Positions 17,867-26,473 are shown, numbered from the stretch's first letter. The stretch is DNA of 64,000 nucleotides from an uncultured Prevotellaceae bacterium (GCA_902775475.1 CACYME010000003.1:1-64000); one strand, 5' to 3'. Translations and numbers: made by a program. Notes: generated from the letters alone by a model not told the origin.

Positions 17867-18042
17867 CTGGACAAGGCTTCGCGGTCGTTCTTTTCTTGCC
17901 TGCGGCGCAGGCAGAGAAAAGAGTCGTCCAGGTTGTTCCAGTTGTCTTTTCCTTTCTTACGCGAATGTCCGTGAATGAACCGCGAATGATTCATAAATAA
18001 TATTCATGTCCATTCGTGTCTCATTCATGCTCATTCGTGTAG
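17867..18042. repeat. Large imperfect hairpin and inverted GAATG arrays
   Basis: 17867-17938: CCTGGAC, then TTCTTTTCTTGCCTGC, pairs with GCAGGCAGAGAAAAGA and GTCCAGG around a 3-base loop, with a 14-base bulge. 17952-18042: repeats of CGTGAATG/CGCGAATG on the left are mirrored by CATTCGTG/CATTCATG on the right. No gene is visible in this stretch. Confidence 0.6.
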
Positions 18043-18148
18043 CGCCGCAGGCAGATAATGAATCCCGATTCATTTACGTTTATGCCGTATGCATTCCTGT
18101 GAATAATTCAAGATGACCGTTTTTTTGAAAAAATATCATCCGAATCCC

Positions 18149-18179
18149 TTGGCGGTTTGGATTTTTGTTCGTAACTTTG
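18149..18179 (+). promoter_or_regulatory. Promoter of the candidate leader RNA and adhesin operon
   Basis: TTGG (18149-18152), 19 bases, TAACTTTG (18172-18179). The same TTGG variant of the -33 box occurs at the atpD and fbp promoters in this window. The distance to the first ATG is ~425 bases, implying a long leader. Confidence 0.65.
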
Positions 18180-18185
18180 CAGCCG

Positions 18186-18541
18186 ACCCAGCCAGTCCCT
18201 TCAAGGGGCAGGGCGGGCCAATGTGACAATTGGAAATCCTTCTGAGGCCACCAAGCCGCTCGTAGGGCAGGCCAAAGAGGAAAAAGGCGTTTAACGGACG
18301 TTACTGTTCTGTATACTCTAACTTCGCAACTTAGACTCTACACACAGAAGTAATGCAACGGTAAGCGTCTACGTGGGCAGGTTATATGCTCAGTTGTAGC
18401 TATATATAATAATGTATAGCCTATTGCTGTATATATAATCGCTTGGCGTGGGCTGGCTGCGTTGCTTATCCTTGTGTAGAGGCAATGCGAAGGCCTGAGT
18501 ATAGGGATGGGCGAGAGGTTAGATTCCCCATGCCTTTTTTG
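18186..18541 (+). ncRNA. Candidate structured leader RNA upstream of the cohesin/dockerin operon
   Basis: The 425 bases between the promoter and the first gene lack a plausible frame but fold well. CTCTACACA (18336-18344) pairs perfectly with TGTGTAGAG (18473-18481). Inside it TAAT-GCAACG (18351-18360) pairs with CGTTGCTTA (18460-18468) with one bulge. AAGCG (18363-18367) pairs with CGCTT (18440-18444), and TATATATA (18401-18408) with TATATATA (18430-18437). The motif GTGGGCNGG occurs on both sides of the central domain. A terminator closes the element 63 bases before the ATG. This arrangement fits a riboswitch or attenuator, or an independent small RNA. I cannot match it to a known class, and the 5' end is set from the promoter. 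Confidence 0.5.
18504..18541 (+). terminator. Terminator or attenuator stem ahead of the adhesin operon
   Basis: GGGATGGG (18504-18511) pairs with CCCATGCC (18527-18534), with one mismatch, followed by TTTTTT. If used, the leader is released as a small RNA; if bypassed, the operon is transcribed. Confidence 0.55.
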
Positions 18542-18604
18542 TTTCCATAAACTTAAGTTGAACCGGCCGAGGCAGGGGGAGCGGGTAGGTCATGAATATG
18601 GATT

Positions 18605-20596
18605 ATGCATAAAATTCATTATGCTATATCATTGGCAGCTTTTATGTTGGGACATTATTCTTTAGTCTCAGCACAAGAGAGCTTGGTGTTTTATCACCAG
18701 CAGAGCCAGTCTGCTTACCCTATTAGCCTTATTGATTCAATCACGCTCCCCCGCAATAATGAGTTTAATATCTATTCAGAAGGAAACACTATTCCGAGAG
18801 TTGTGCCAACTGATTCATTGATGTTCAATGTGGAGTTACCTGACACGCTGATGCTTACCTTCCACGAAGACTATGTAGAGGTGTGTAACCCTCATTTGGA
18901 TTATATTGAAGTACTTACCAAGAGGACTACAGTCAATGTACGTTCTTACTCAAAGAAAGCATTTGTATGCCTGTCTAAAGGTGTTTGTAGCGATGGTAGA
19001 GTTGTTATTGATGCTGATACAACCTGTACGCTTATTCTCTCTGATTTACATTTATCCTCAGAAATCGGAAGTACCATTTGCCTAAAGCAGAAGCAGAAAG
19101 CAAGAATAGTGCTGGCAGATGGAACAACAAACACACTCAAAGACGCTCAGAAATATAATCTTTCAGACAGCACAGACACTTCAAATGGTTGTATCTATGC
19201 GAAAGGTTCTCTTACATTTACGGGCTCAGGAACATTGAATATATCAGGGAATTATCGACACGCCATCGTTTCCAGTAAAAATATCACCATAGAAGACGGG
19301 AAAATCAGTATAATAGACACGCGAAAGGATGGAATACATTGCGACAAGTACAAGCAAATCGGGGGAACTGTGAGCCTTCACCTTTTACAGATGGCCACAA
19401 AGGGAATCAAGGTCAAGGAAGAATTTGAAATGAAGGACGGACGCATTGAGGGTGAAGCATTGGGTGACCTAAAGATTTCCGACGGCGACACCTCATACTG
19501 CACATTCATCAAAAGTGATAGTCTCTTTACGATGGTGGGTGGTGAAATAGCCTTAAAACACACAGGAAAAGGAGGACGATGCATTTCTGTGGACAGGCAG
19601 ATGGTCATTACTGGTGGTGTACTTAACATGGAATGCCACGGCGATGGTGGAAGTTACCTAATTGCCACTAATGACTTTGATTATTATACGCCGAAATGTA
19701 TCATCGTCGATGAATCCCTTCACATCACAGGCGGCACCATCACCTGCCTCAGCACAGGCCTTGGTGGCAAGGGCATCGTGTCAGGCAAATACCTTGCTAT
19801 TGGCGGTGACGGCTCCGAGGACGGTCCGCTCATTAGAGTGGAGACGAAAGGCGACTGCATCCTCAACAATGAGGATGAAGACCAGCGTTTCGGCTGTCCT
19901 AAAGGGATCAAGGCAGACGAAGAACTGCATATTTACTGCGGCGACATTGCCGTCTCCACTGCGGGCATGGGCGGTGAAGGTGTGGAATGCAATGGCGAAT
20001 TGTTCATCCATGGTGGGATACTGGAGTGTAACACTTTCGACGACGGCATAAATGTGGGCCATGCCATAGAGATTTCCGGCGGATGTGTGTATTGCAATTC
20101 TGAAGATAACGATGGTATTGACTCCAACGGAAGTATCACTATTTCGGGCGGCATTGTGGCGTCCGTCAATCAGTTAAGGCCCAATGAAAGTTTCGATGCC
20201 GAAAACGGACAATTGTATTTGTTGGGTGGAATCATTTTTGGAATAGGCAGTGCACCTGTTATAATAGGAAAATCTGGGTATCCATGTTATTCGAGTAGTA
20301 ACGACTCTTCAGGAGAATACTATGACAGTCGAGGACTGATTTTAACAGAAGGGAAATACGTAAACGTAAGAAAGGGAGACGAACTTGTAATGTCCTTGCG
20401 AAATGACAACAGAGCTTTTCGAAGTTATCTCACCCTGATGGCTCCATCTTTCACGGAAGCCCAGATATATACAATTAGCGAAAGTGAATGTCCGCTGGGG
20501 GCAAAGTCCGTTTTTTTTAGCAAGAAATTAGTTCTTGGGGGTGAACAACCCGATTACTCATTGATAACAGATATACAAGTATTAACAATTCAATAA
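18605..20596 (+). CDS. Secreted Cthe_2159-type polysaccharide-binding beta-helix protein
   Basis: A 663-residue protein with signal peptide MHKIHYAISLAAFMLGHYSLVSA. From ~residue 130 it shows the pattern of the Cthe_2159 carbohydrate-binding family, a calcium-binding parallel beta-helix. Examples are IVLADGTTNTLKD, GCIYAKGSLTFTGSGTLNISG, HAIVSSKNITIEDGKI, DGIHCDKYKQIGG and repeated KGI(K/V)..EE turns. The earlier part holds a short domain shared with other Prevotella exported proteins. The family is known to bind acidic polysaccharides such as pectin; that role here is inferred. It is first gene of the operon, ten bases before the next ATG, and of lower GC content than its neighbours. Confidence 0.8.
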   Translation: MHKIHYAISLAAFMLGHYSLVSAQESLVFYHQQSQSAYPISLIDSITLPRNNEFNIYSEGNTIPRVVPTDSLMFNVELPDTLMLTFHEDYVEVCNPHLDYIEVLTKRTTVNVRSYSKKAFVCLSKGVCSDGRVVIDADTTCTLILSDLHLSSEIGSTICLKQKQKARIVLADGTTNTLKDAQKYNLSDSTDTSNGCIYAKGSLTFTGSGTLNISGNYRHAIVSSKNITIEDGKISIIDTRKDGIHCDKYKQIGGTVSLHLLQMATKGIKVKEEFEMKDGRIEGEALGDLKISDGDTSYCTFIKSDSLFTMVGGEIALKHTGKGGRCISVDRQMVITGGVLNMECHGDGGSYLIATNDFDYYTPKCIIVDESLHITGGTITCLSTGLGGKGIVSGKYLAIGGDGSEDGPLIRVETKGDCILNNEDEDQRFGCPKGIKADEELHIYCGDIAVSTAGMGGEGVECNGELFIHGGILECNTFDDGINVGHAIEISGGCVYCNSEDNDGIDSNGSITISGGIVASVNQLRPNESFDAENGQLYLLGGIIFGIGSAPVIIGKSGYPCYSSSNDSSGEYYDSRGLILTEGKYVNVRKGDELVMSLRNDNRAFRSYLTLMAPSFTEAQIYTISESECPLGAKSVFFSKKLVLGGEQPDYSLITDIQVLTIQ

Positions 20597-20605
20597 TCTA
20601 CACTT

Positions 20606-23407
20606 ATGAAACATTGTATTTTATTATGGCGATTTAGTTTGTCGTTATTGCTTCTGTCGGGATTTGTGATGCCTACTAAGGCATCTTCTTCTGAGTGTGA
20701 CTTTGAAGTTAATAACATTTGCTACAATTTCCTTGACAAAGCTGCTAACGAAGTTGAGATTACTTACAGATGGTATGAAGGAGGACAATATGGCGTTGGG
20801 TATTCAAGCCATTATAAGGACATTGTCGTTATTCCGGAAACTGTAACCTATGGCTCAACCACATACAAAGTAACAGCTATAGGTCGTAATGCATTTTGTG
20901 AATGCTATAATCTCAAATCTGTGAACATCCCTAATACCATCACTTCCATTGGGGATAATGCTTTCTCTGACTGTAGTAATTTGGAATCGTTGGTTATCCC
21001 ACAATCTGTTAAAACAATCGGGGGGCATGCTTTTGATGGATGTGTAAAAATGGCTTCTATTAATATTCCAGATGGAGTAACGAGCATCGAATATTCTACT
21101 TTCGAAAGCTGCAAGTCTCTGCAAAGCGTCACCCTCCCAAGTTCAGTATTGACCATTAACAGTAATGCGTTTAGTGGCTGTAGCAGTTTGTCGTCTATCA
21201 ATATTCCGTCTGGTTTGACTAATATTGGAAACAGTGCTTTTTATGGCTGTAGCAATTTGTCAAATATCTCATTTCCAAGTAGTATTACCACCATCGGGGG
21301 AGGAGCATTTGCGGGTACGCAGTGGCTTACCAATCAACCCGATGGCATGCTGTATATTGGTGATGTCTTTTACCTGTATAAAGGAACGATGCCTTCAAAT
21401 ACTGCAATAACGCTTAGAAATGGAACTATCTGCATGTCAGATAGAGCATTCTCTAATTGTAGCGGTTTAAGTTCAATAACAATACCCGCTAGTGTTACTT
21501 CGATTGGGTCTTATGTCTTTAGTGGTTGTAGCGGATTAGAAAATGTCACCGTCCTTTGCCCGTTAATCAGCTCTAATTGTTTTGCCGGCTTAGCCTCAGT
21601 TAAGACCGTTACGTTCGGAAGCTCTGTAAAAGAAATTGGTAATTCTGCTTTTTATGGATGCGAAGGTCTAACAGAAATTACAATCCCTAAGAGTGTAACA
21701 AGCATAGGAAAAAGTGCTTTTAAGGACTGCAGTAACTTGGCTTCTGTATCTCTTTTAAATAGCATTGTTTCCGTAGGAGAGAATGCTTTTGAGGGTACGG
21801 CCTGGCTCAACAACCAATACGATGGCTTAATCTATATCGGCAATACATTATATAAGTATAAAGGTATCATGCCTGAAGGAACCCAGATAACAATAAAAAG
21901 TGGAACAACCACCATCGCAGAAAACGCGTTTTATAACTGTCAGGGCTTAATAGCTGTTGCTTTCCCTTCGAGCGTGACGAGCATCGGCAGCTCTGCTTTC
22001 TCTGGCTGCAGCGGCCTGACCTCGGTGACCATAGAGGAAGGCGTGACGAGCATCGGCAGCTCTGCTTTCTATGGTTGCAGTGGCCTGACCTCGGTGACCA
22101 TCCCTTCGGGCGTGACGAGCATCAGCGACTATGCTTTCTCAGGCTGCAGCAGCCTGACCTCGGTGACCATCCCTTCGAGCGTGACGAGCATCGGCGGCGG
22201 GGCTTTCTCTGGCTGCCGTGGCCTGACCTCGGTGACCATCCCTTCGGGCGTGACGAGCATCGGCGGCGGGGCTTTCTCTGGCTGCCGTGGCCTGACCTCG
22301 GTGACCATCCCTTGCCTGACCTCGGTGACCATCCCTTCGGGCGTGACGAGCATTGGCAACTCTACTTTCTCTGGCTGCAGCGGCCTAACCTCGGTGACCA
22401 TCCCTTCGAGCGTGACGAGCATCGGCAGCTCTGCTTTCTATGGTTGCAGTGGCCTGACCTCGGTGACCATCCCTTCGAGCGTGACGAGCATCGGCAGCTC
22501 TGCTTTCCGTGACTGTAGCGGCCTGACCTCGGTGACCATCCCTTCGAGCGTGACAAGCATCGGCGGTTCGGTTTTTGATGGCTGCAGTGCCCTGATCTCA
22601 GTGACGGTGATGAGGGAAAAACCTATAAGTATTTCTTCAACTACATTCACCAACAGGGCCAATGCCACACTCCACGTTCCTTACGGCTGTAAAGACGCTT
22701 ATGAGTCAGCAAACTACTGGAAGGAGTTCAAAAAGATTGTAGATAAAGATGAAGACAACTATATCATGCCAGCAGTTTCCATAGCCTGCAAAGGTGGGCA
22801 AGCCACATTGCCCATATCTATGAACAACGTGGAGCAGATTGTTGGTTTCCAGTTCGACCTGCAACTGCCAGAGGGCGTAACGTTAGCCACGAATGCGAAC
22901 GGGACGATGGCGGCCACGCTGACGGACAGGGCCAGCGAGCACTCGCTATCGGTCAGCAAGGTGGGGGATGGTCTCTACCGCTTCATATCCGTGTCGATGA
23001 ACAACAATGCTTTTGCTGGCAACGAGGGTGCGCTGCTGAACGTGAAGCTGCTGGTTGACGAGAGCGTAGCCTTAGGTGACTACGAGGTGAAGGTGACGAA
23101 TACCGAGCTGACCGCCAGCGACCAGACGGAAATCCACTCCGTTGACGGCATGGCAACGCTGACGGTGCGCAAGGCCGAGCCGGGCGACGTGAACGGCGAC
23201 GGTAAGCTGAGCGTCAGCGATGTGGCCAGCATCATCGGCTATGTGCTTAATGACCGCCCGGCCATATTCATAGAAAGTGCCGCCGACCTCAACGGCAGCA
23301 ACACCATCTCCGTCACCGATGCCGTCATCGTCATCGACAAGATTCTCAATGCCAACACTCCTGCAGGTGCAAGAAGGACGGAAGAACCAGAAAACGAACC
23401 ACAATAA
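20606..23407 (+). CDS. BspA-type LRR surface protein with cohesin-like and dockerin domains
   Basis: A 933-residue protein: signal peptide (1-26), ~28 LRR_5 units (residues ~65-690), a cohesin-like beta-sandwich (~719-855; VEQIVGFQFDLQLPEGV, GDGLYRFISVSMNN, EGALLNVKL) and a type I dockerin (~861-920). The dockerin has two calcium loops, DVNGDGKLSVSD and DLNGSNTISVTD. LRR_5 proteins are adhesins or glycan binders, and dockerins dock onto cohesins in cellulosomes. Finding both partners in one chain is unusual. The LRR part is a mosaic: divergent, AT-rich repeats up to ~21955, then nearly identical GC-rich repeats to ~22577. One unit contains a partial 24-base duplication that gives a doubled TSVTIP. 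Confidence 0.88.
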   Translation: MKHCILLWRFSLSLLLLSGFVMPTKASSSECDFEVNNICYNFLDKAANEVEITYRWYEGGQYGVGYSSHYKDIVVIPETVTYGSTTYKVTAIGRNAFCECYNLKSVNIPNTITSIGDNAFSDCSNLESLVIPQSVKTIGGHAFDGCVKMASINIPDGVTSIEYSTFESCKSLQSVTLPSSVLTINSNAFSGCSSLSSINIPSGLTNIGNSAFYGCSNLSNISFPSSITTIGGGAFAGTQWLTNQPDGMLYIGDVFYLYKGTMPSNTAITLRNGTICMSDRAFSNCSGLSSITIPASVTSIGSYVFSGCSGLENVTVLCPLISSNCFAGLASVKTVTFGSSVKEIGNSAFYGCEGLTEITIPKSVTSIGKSAFKDCSNLASVSLLNSIVSVGENAFEGTAWLNNQYDGLIYIGNTLYKYKGIMPEGTQITIKSGTTTIAENAFYNCQGLIAVAFPSSVTSIGSSAFSGCSGLTSVTIEEGVTSIGSSAFYGCSGLTSVTIPSGVTSISDYAFSGCSSLTSVTIPSSVTSIGGGAFSGCRGLTSVTIPSGVTSIGGGAFSGCRGLTSVTIPCLTSVTIPSGVTSIGNSTFSGCSGLTSVTIPSSVTSIGSSAFYGCSGLTSVTIPSSVTSIGSSAFRDCSGLTSVTIPSSVTSIGGSVFDGCSALISVTVMREKPISISSTTFTNRANATLHVPYGCKDAYESANYWKEFKKIVDKDEDNYIMPAVSIACKGGQATLPISMNNVEQIVGFQFDLQLPEGVTLATNANGTMAATLTDRASEHSLSVSKVGDGLYRFISVSMNNNAFAGNEGALLNVKLLVDESVALGDYEVKVTNTELTASDQTEIHSVDGMATLTVRKAEPGDVNGDGKLSVSDVASIIGYVLNDRPAIFIESAADLNGSNTISVTDAVIVIDKILNANTPAGARRTEEPENEPQ
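21964..22577 (+). repeat. Near-identical 69-base LRR-encoding tandem repeats
   Basis: About nine units encode [21 protein letters not shown] with only a few substitutions. The same nucleotide flavour (GTGACGAGCATCGGC) fills the BspA-like gene at 1-700, suggesting exchange between loci. The frame is kept throughout, so these are coding repeats and not a CRISPR array. Confidence 0.85.
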
Positions 23408-23420
23408 AAACAATAAGCTT

Positions 23421-24959
23421 ATGAAACGACAAATTATCACATTCCTGCTCACCATGCTCATGAGTATGGTTGGAGCAATGGCTCTTGCCCAGACTAATGT
23501 AAGTAATGGGAGTTGCTTCACTGCAAAAACCATTGAAGGTGTGGATGTAAGTTACATGATAACAGACATCTCACAGCGTACCGTACAAGTCGGGACCTCT
23601 CCTTCCAATCAATACTGGGGCTCGGACAACTACGCCTCAAGAGTTGCAGTGAATACGAGTTCTTATGGCAGTGTGACAATCCCTGAGAAGGTTGTTTACG
23701 GTGGAATCGAATATTCAGTGACATACATTGCTAATGGAGCGTTCTGCGGATGTAGCCAACTAACAGACATCATCATTCCGAAAAGTGTGACTCATATTGG
23801 CCATGCTGCTTTTGACCACTGCACCAGCTTGACAAGCATTTATCTTCCCAATAGCGTAACGAGCATTGACGATGGGTATGCATTTGTAGATTGTACAAGT
23901 TTAACATATGTCCGCCTTTCAGAGAATCTGAAAGTTATTCCCAATGACACTTTCACCCGTTGTTCAAGTCTGACAACTCTTACTATTCCCGAAGGAGTTA
24001 CCAATCTTGGCAAAGCAGTTTATAACAATAAGGGTGATGCATTCTGGAAGTGCAGTGCTCTAACCTCTGTCGACATCCCAAGTAGTGTAACATATTATGT
24101 TGGGAATTGCTTTAGTGAATGTAATAATTTGAAAACTGTTATTGTACGAAGAGCTGAGCCTGTAAGCATTGAAAGCGTTGATAATTATGCTTTTGAAAAT
24201 CGCAAGAATTCCACACTCTTTGTTCCCAAAGGCTGTAAAACAGCATACGAGAACGCCGCAGTATGGAAGGAGTTCAAGGAAATAAAGGAGTTGGCCGATG
24301 GTGTCAATAACGCTATCAAGGTTAATGATTATACTGTCTGTCAAGGTGGGCAAGCAACGTTACCCATAGCTATGAACAACGTTGAGCAGATTGTTGGCTT
24401 CCAGTTTGACCTGCAACTGCCTGAGGGCGTGACGGTGGCAACGAATGTGAACGGGGCGCTGGCGGCGACGCTGACGGACAGGGCCGGCGACCACTCGCTG
24501 TCGGCGAGCAAGGTGGGGGATGGCCTCTACCGCTTCATAAGCGTGTCGATGAACAACAGTGCTTTTGTCGGCAACGAGGGTGCGCTGCTGAACGTGAAGC
24601 TGAAGATTGACGAGAGCGTGGCCGTGGGCGACTACTGGGTGAAGGTGAGCGACACCAAGCTGACGACGGCCAGCAAGGAGGAAATTCACTCTGTGGAGCG
24701 CTCGGCATCGCTGACAGTGCAGGAGGCCGCACCAGGCGATGTGAACGGCGACATGAAAGTGAGCGTCAGCGATGTGGCCAGCATCATCGGCTATATCCTG
24801 AATGACAAGCCAGCAATCTTTATTACGAAGGCGGCCGACCTGAACCACGACAATTCGATTTCGGTCACCGATGCAGTACTGGCCATTGACATTATCCTCA
24901 GCCAGGGGAATACCGATGGCAGCAGAATGAAGAATAACACCATAATAGATCCACAATAA
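23421..24959 (+). CDS. Second LRR surface protein with cohesin-like and dockerin domains
   Basis: A 512-residue protein. The start MKRQIITFLLTMLMSMVGAMALA at 23421 provides a signal peptide, 13 bases after the previous stop; the longer open frame overlaps the preceding gene. Six to seven divergent LRR_5 units occupy residues ~85-280. The cohesin-like domain (~306-430) is nearly identical in sequence to that of the upstream protein. The dockerin (~438-495) has loops DVNGDMKVSVSD and DLNHDNSISVTD. It is clearly a paralogue with a shorter LRR region. Co-expression of two proteins each able, in principle, to offer a cohesin and a dockerin suggests assembly with each other or with further partners. 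Confidence 0.87.
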   Translation: MKRQIITFLLTMLMSMVGAMALAQTNVSNGSCFTAKTIEGVDVSYMITDISQRTVQVGTSPSNQYWGSDNYASRVAVNTSSYGSVTIPEKVVYGGIEYSVTYIANGAFCGCSQLTDIIIPKSVTHIGHAAFDHCTSLTSIYLPNSVTSIDDGYAFVDCTSLTYVRLSENLKVIPNDTFTRCSSLTTLTIPEGVTNLGKAVYNNKGDAFWKCSALTSVDIPSSVTYYVGNCFSECNNLKTVIVRRAEPVSIESVDNYAFENRKNSTLFVPKGCKTAYENAAVWKEFKEIKELADGVNNAIKVNDYTVCQGGQATLPIAMNNVEQIVGFQFDLQLPEGVTVATNVNGALAATLTDRAGDHSLSASKVGDGLYRFISVSMNNSAFVGNEGALLNVKLKIDESVAVGDYWVKVSDTKLTTASKEEIHSVERSASLTVQEAAPGDVNGDMKVSVSDVASIIGYILNDKPAIFITKAADLNHDNSISVTDAVLAIDIILSQGNTDGSRMKNNTIIDPQ

Positions 24960-24972
24960 ACAAAACAAACAA

Positions 24973-26160
24973 ATGAAAAAGAAACTTTTGATTTCATTGG
25001 TGCTCTGCCTCATGGGCATGGGGCAGGCACTGGCCAGCGACGTGCTGACCACAGGAAACGTGACGCTGCCGCAAGGCGGCGAGGCAACCATTGAAGTGGG
25101 TTGCCAGTTTGAAACGCAGTTCAAGGCATTCCAGTTCGACATCGAGCTGCCAGAGGGCCTTGAGCTTGTTGCTAACAGCACAGGGAAACCTGTTTCAGAG
25201 CTGGGCTTCAGTGACACAGACCACACCATTTCAAGCACAGAGGCGTCAGATGGCGTGTACCGCTTCGTCTGCACGTCGATGAACAACATGCTTCTGCCCC
25301 AAAGTGGAACTTTGCTGAAATTGACGGTTAAAGCCACTGGTACACCAGCTGTTGGAGACTCGTTCACGGGCAAAGTGACGAACACGGAGTTTACGGCAAC
25401 CAATTACGATGTGTACAATCTGGCAGGAACATCGTTCACCATCACCATCGGCGAGCCTGCCGACACGCGTGTGGTCATCGACGAGGCGGCAACCGAGCTG
25501 CCTGAGGCTGCCACGGGTGTGGATGTCCGCGTGAAGCGCACCATCAAGGCGGGGGAGTGGAGCACCATCTGCCTGCCCTTCGCCATGACGGAGGCACAGG
25601 TGAAGGAGGTCTTCGGCAACGATGTGCAGCTGCTCGACTTCGACGACTATGAGGTGCTGGACGATGGCAACAGCATCAACGTCAGGTTCAACGCCATCAG
25701 CAGCATTGGGGCCAACCATCCCTGCGTCATCAAGGTGACGGAGCCCGTGAGCGAGTTCACCGTGGACGGCGTGGACGTAGCCCCCGAGGAGGAGCCGATG
25801 ATTAACAAAGGCACCAAGCGCAAGCCCCATGCCATCATCGGCAACTACGTGGCGGGGACGCTGATTGAGAATGGCTGCCTGTTCCTCAGCGGCAACGAGT
25901 TCTGGTACTCCGTTGGCAAGACGAAGATCAAGGGCCTGCGAGCCTACTTCAACTTCGACGACCTGCTGCCGGAGTTCGAGGACAACTATGCCGAGTCGCG
26001 CATGCACTTCGTCGTCAACAGCGAGACGGACGGCATCAGCGACATCAGCTCAAAGGCATCGACTGACGCCTACTACGACCTGCAGGGACGTAAGGTGGTC
26101 GACGGCCAGCAGAAGAGGGGCATCTACGTGAAGCAGGGAAAGAAAATGGTTGTGAAATAA
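24973..26160 (+). CDS. Secreted cohesin-like protein with C-terminal sorting-type tail
   Basis: A 395-residue protein with signal peptide MKKKLLISLVLCLMGMGQALA. Residues ~25-155 form a cohesin-like domain related to those of the two upstream proteins (GGEATIEVGCQFETQFKAFQFDIELPEG, SDGVYRFVCTSMNN), but there is no dockerin. Residues ~170-345 form a beta-rich domain common in Prevotella surface proteins (GEWSTICLPFAMTEAQ). The tail YYDLQGRKVVDGQQ...GIYVKQGKKMVVK is the conserved C-terminus of many exported proteins in this group. It may anchor or sort the protein, which would make it the natural surface receptor for the dockerins of its neighbours; that is inference. Confidence 0.8.
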   Translation: MKKKLLISLVLCLMGMGQALASDVLTTGNVTLPQGGEATIEVGCQFETQFKAFQFDIELPEGLELVANSTGKPVSELGFSDTDHTISSTEASDGVYRFVCTSMNNMLLPQSGTLLKLTVKATGTPAVGDSFTGKVTNTEFTATNYDVYNLAGTSFTITIGEPADTRVVIDEAATELPEAATGVDVRVKRTIKAGEWSTICLPFAMTEAQVKEVFGNDVQLLDFDDYEVLDDGNSINVRFNAISSIGANHPCVIKVTEPVSEFTVDGVDVAPEEEPMINKGTKRKPHAIIGNYVAGTLIENGCLFLSGNEFWYSVGKTKIKGLRAYFNFDDLLPEFEDNYAESRMHFVVNSETDGISDISSKASTDAYYDLQGRKVVDGQQKRGIYVKQGKKMVVK

Positions 26161-26181
26161 ACGAAAAAAGGAGATATAGCT

Positions 26182-26352
26182 ATGAAACAGCATTATATGG
26201 CTCCCAAGGCGGAGTGTGTGAAAATACAGATGGGCACGCTGCTCGGCACGTGGTCGCTCAATGGCAACAACGTGGATGTGGACGGCACGAAAGACCCCTC
26301 ATCGCGCTACCGCAACCCACTGTGGGACGACGACGAGGAGAACGACTTCTAA
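26182..26352 (+). CDS. Small acidic-tailed protein, last gene of the cohesin/dockerin operon
   Basis: A 56-residue protein preceded by AAGGAG, a strong ribosome-binding site for this genome, 21 bases after the previous stop. It begins MKQHYMAPKAECVKIQMGTL, continues with LLGTWSLNGNN and a KDPSSRYRNPLW stretch, and ends in WDDDEENDF. There is no signal peptide or membrane segment. Similar short proteins (MKK-Y-xP---, a central LL-GS-like motif, an acidic WDD tail) occur in Prevotella and Bacteroides genomes, but I know of no function. Candidate roles are a chaperone-like partner or a modified peptide. An excellent terminator follows. Confidence 0.7.
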   Translation: MKQHYMAPKAECVKIQMGTLLGTWSLNGNNVDVDGTKDPSSRYRNPLWDDDEENDF

Positions 26353-26379
26353 TAGGCAGCCCTCACTCAAAGGGATAAG

Positions 26380-26433
26380 AATTGCCTGTGGCGCTCATGT
26401 GACAACCATGAGCAGTCGCAGGCAATTTTCTTT
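26380..26433 (+). terminator. Rho-independent terminator of the cohesin/dockerin operon
   Basis: The outer stem AATTGCCTG (26380-26388) pairs with CAGGCAATT (26419-26427) and encloses GCTCATG/CATGAGC; TTCTTT follows. Confidence 0.85.
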
Positions 26434-26473
26434 CGATCTGCTCTATGCAAAAAGCCAATTCATGGGGGAAAGA

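Noticed and set aside
17748-17994. Short open frames of 60-76 codons in the palindrome zone
   Set aside because: They lie across hairpins and repeat copy 1, overlap each other on both strands, and have no ribosome-binding site or conserved counterpart in the other copies.
21964-22577. Regular 69-base repeats resembling an array of spacers and repeats
   Set aside because: There are no unique spacers; the unit is a multiple of three and encodes 23-residue leucine-rich repeats in one continuous frame, so it is not CRISPR.
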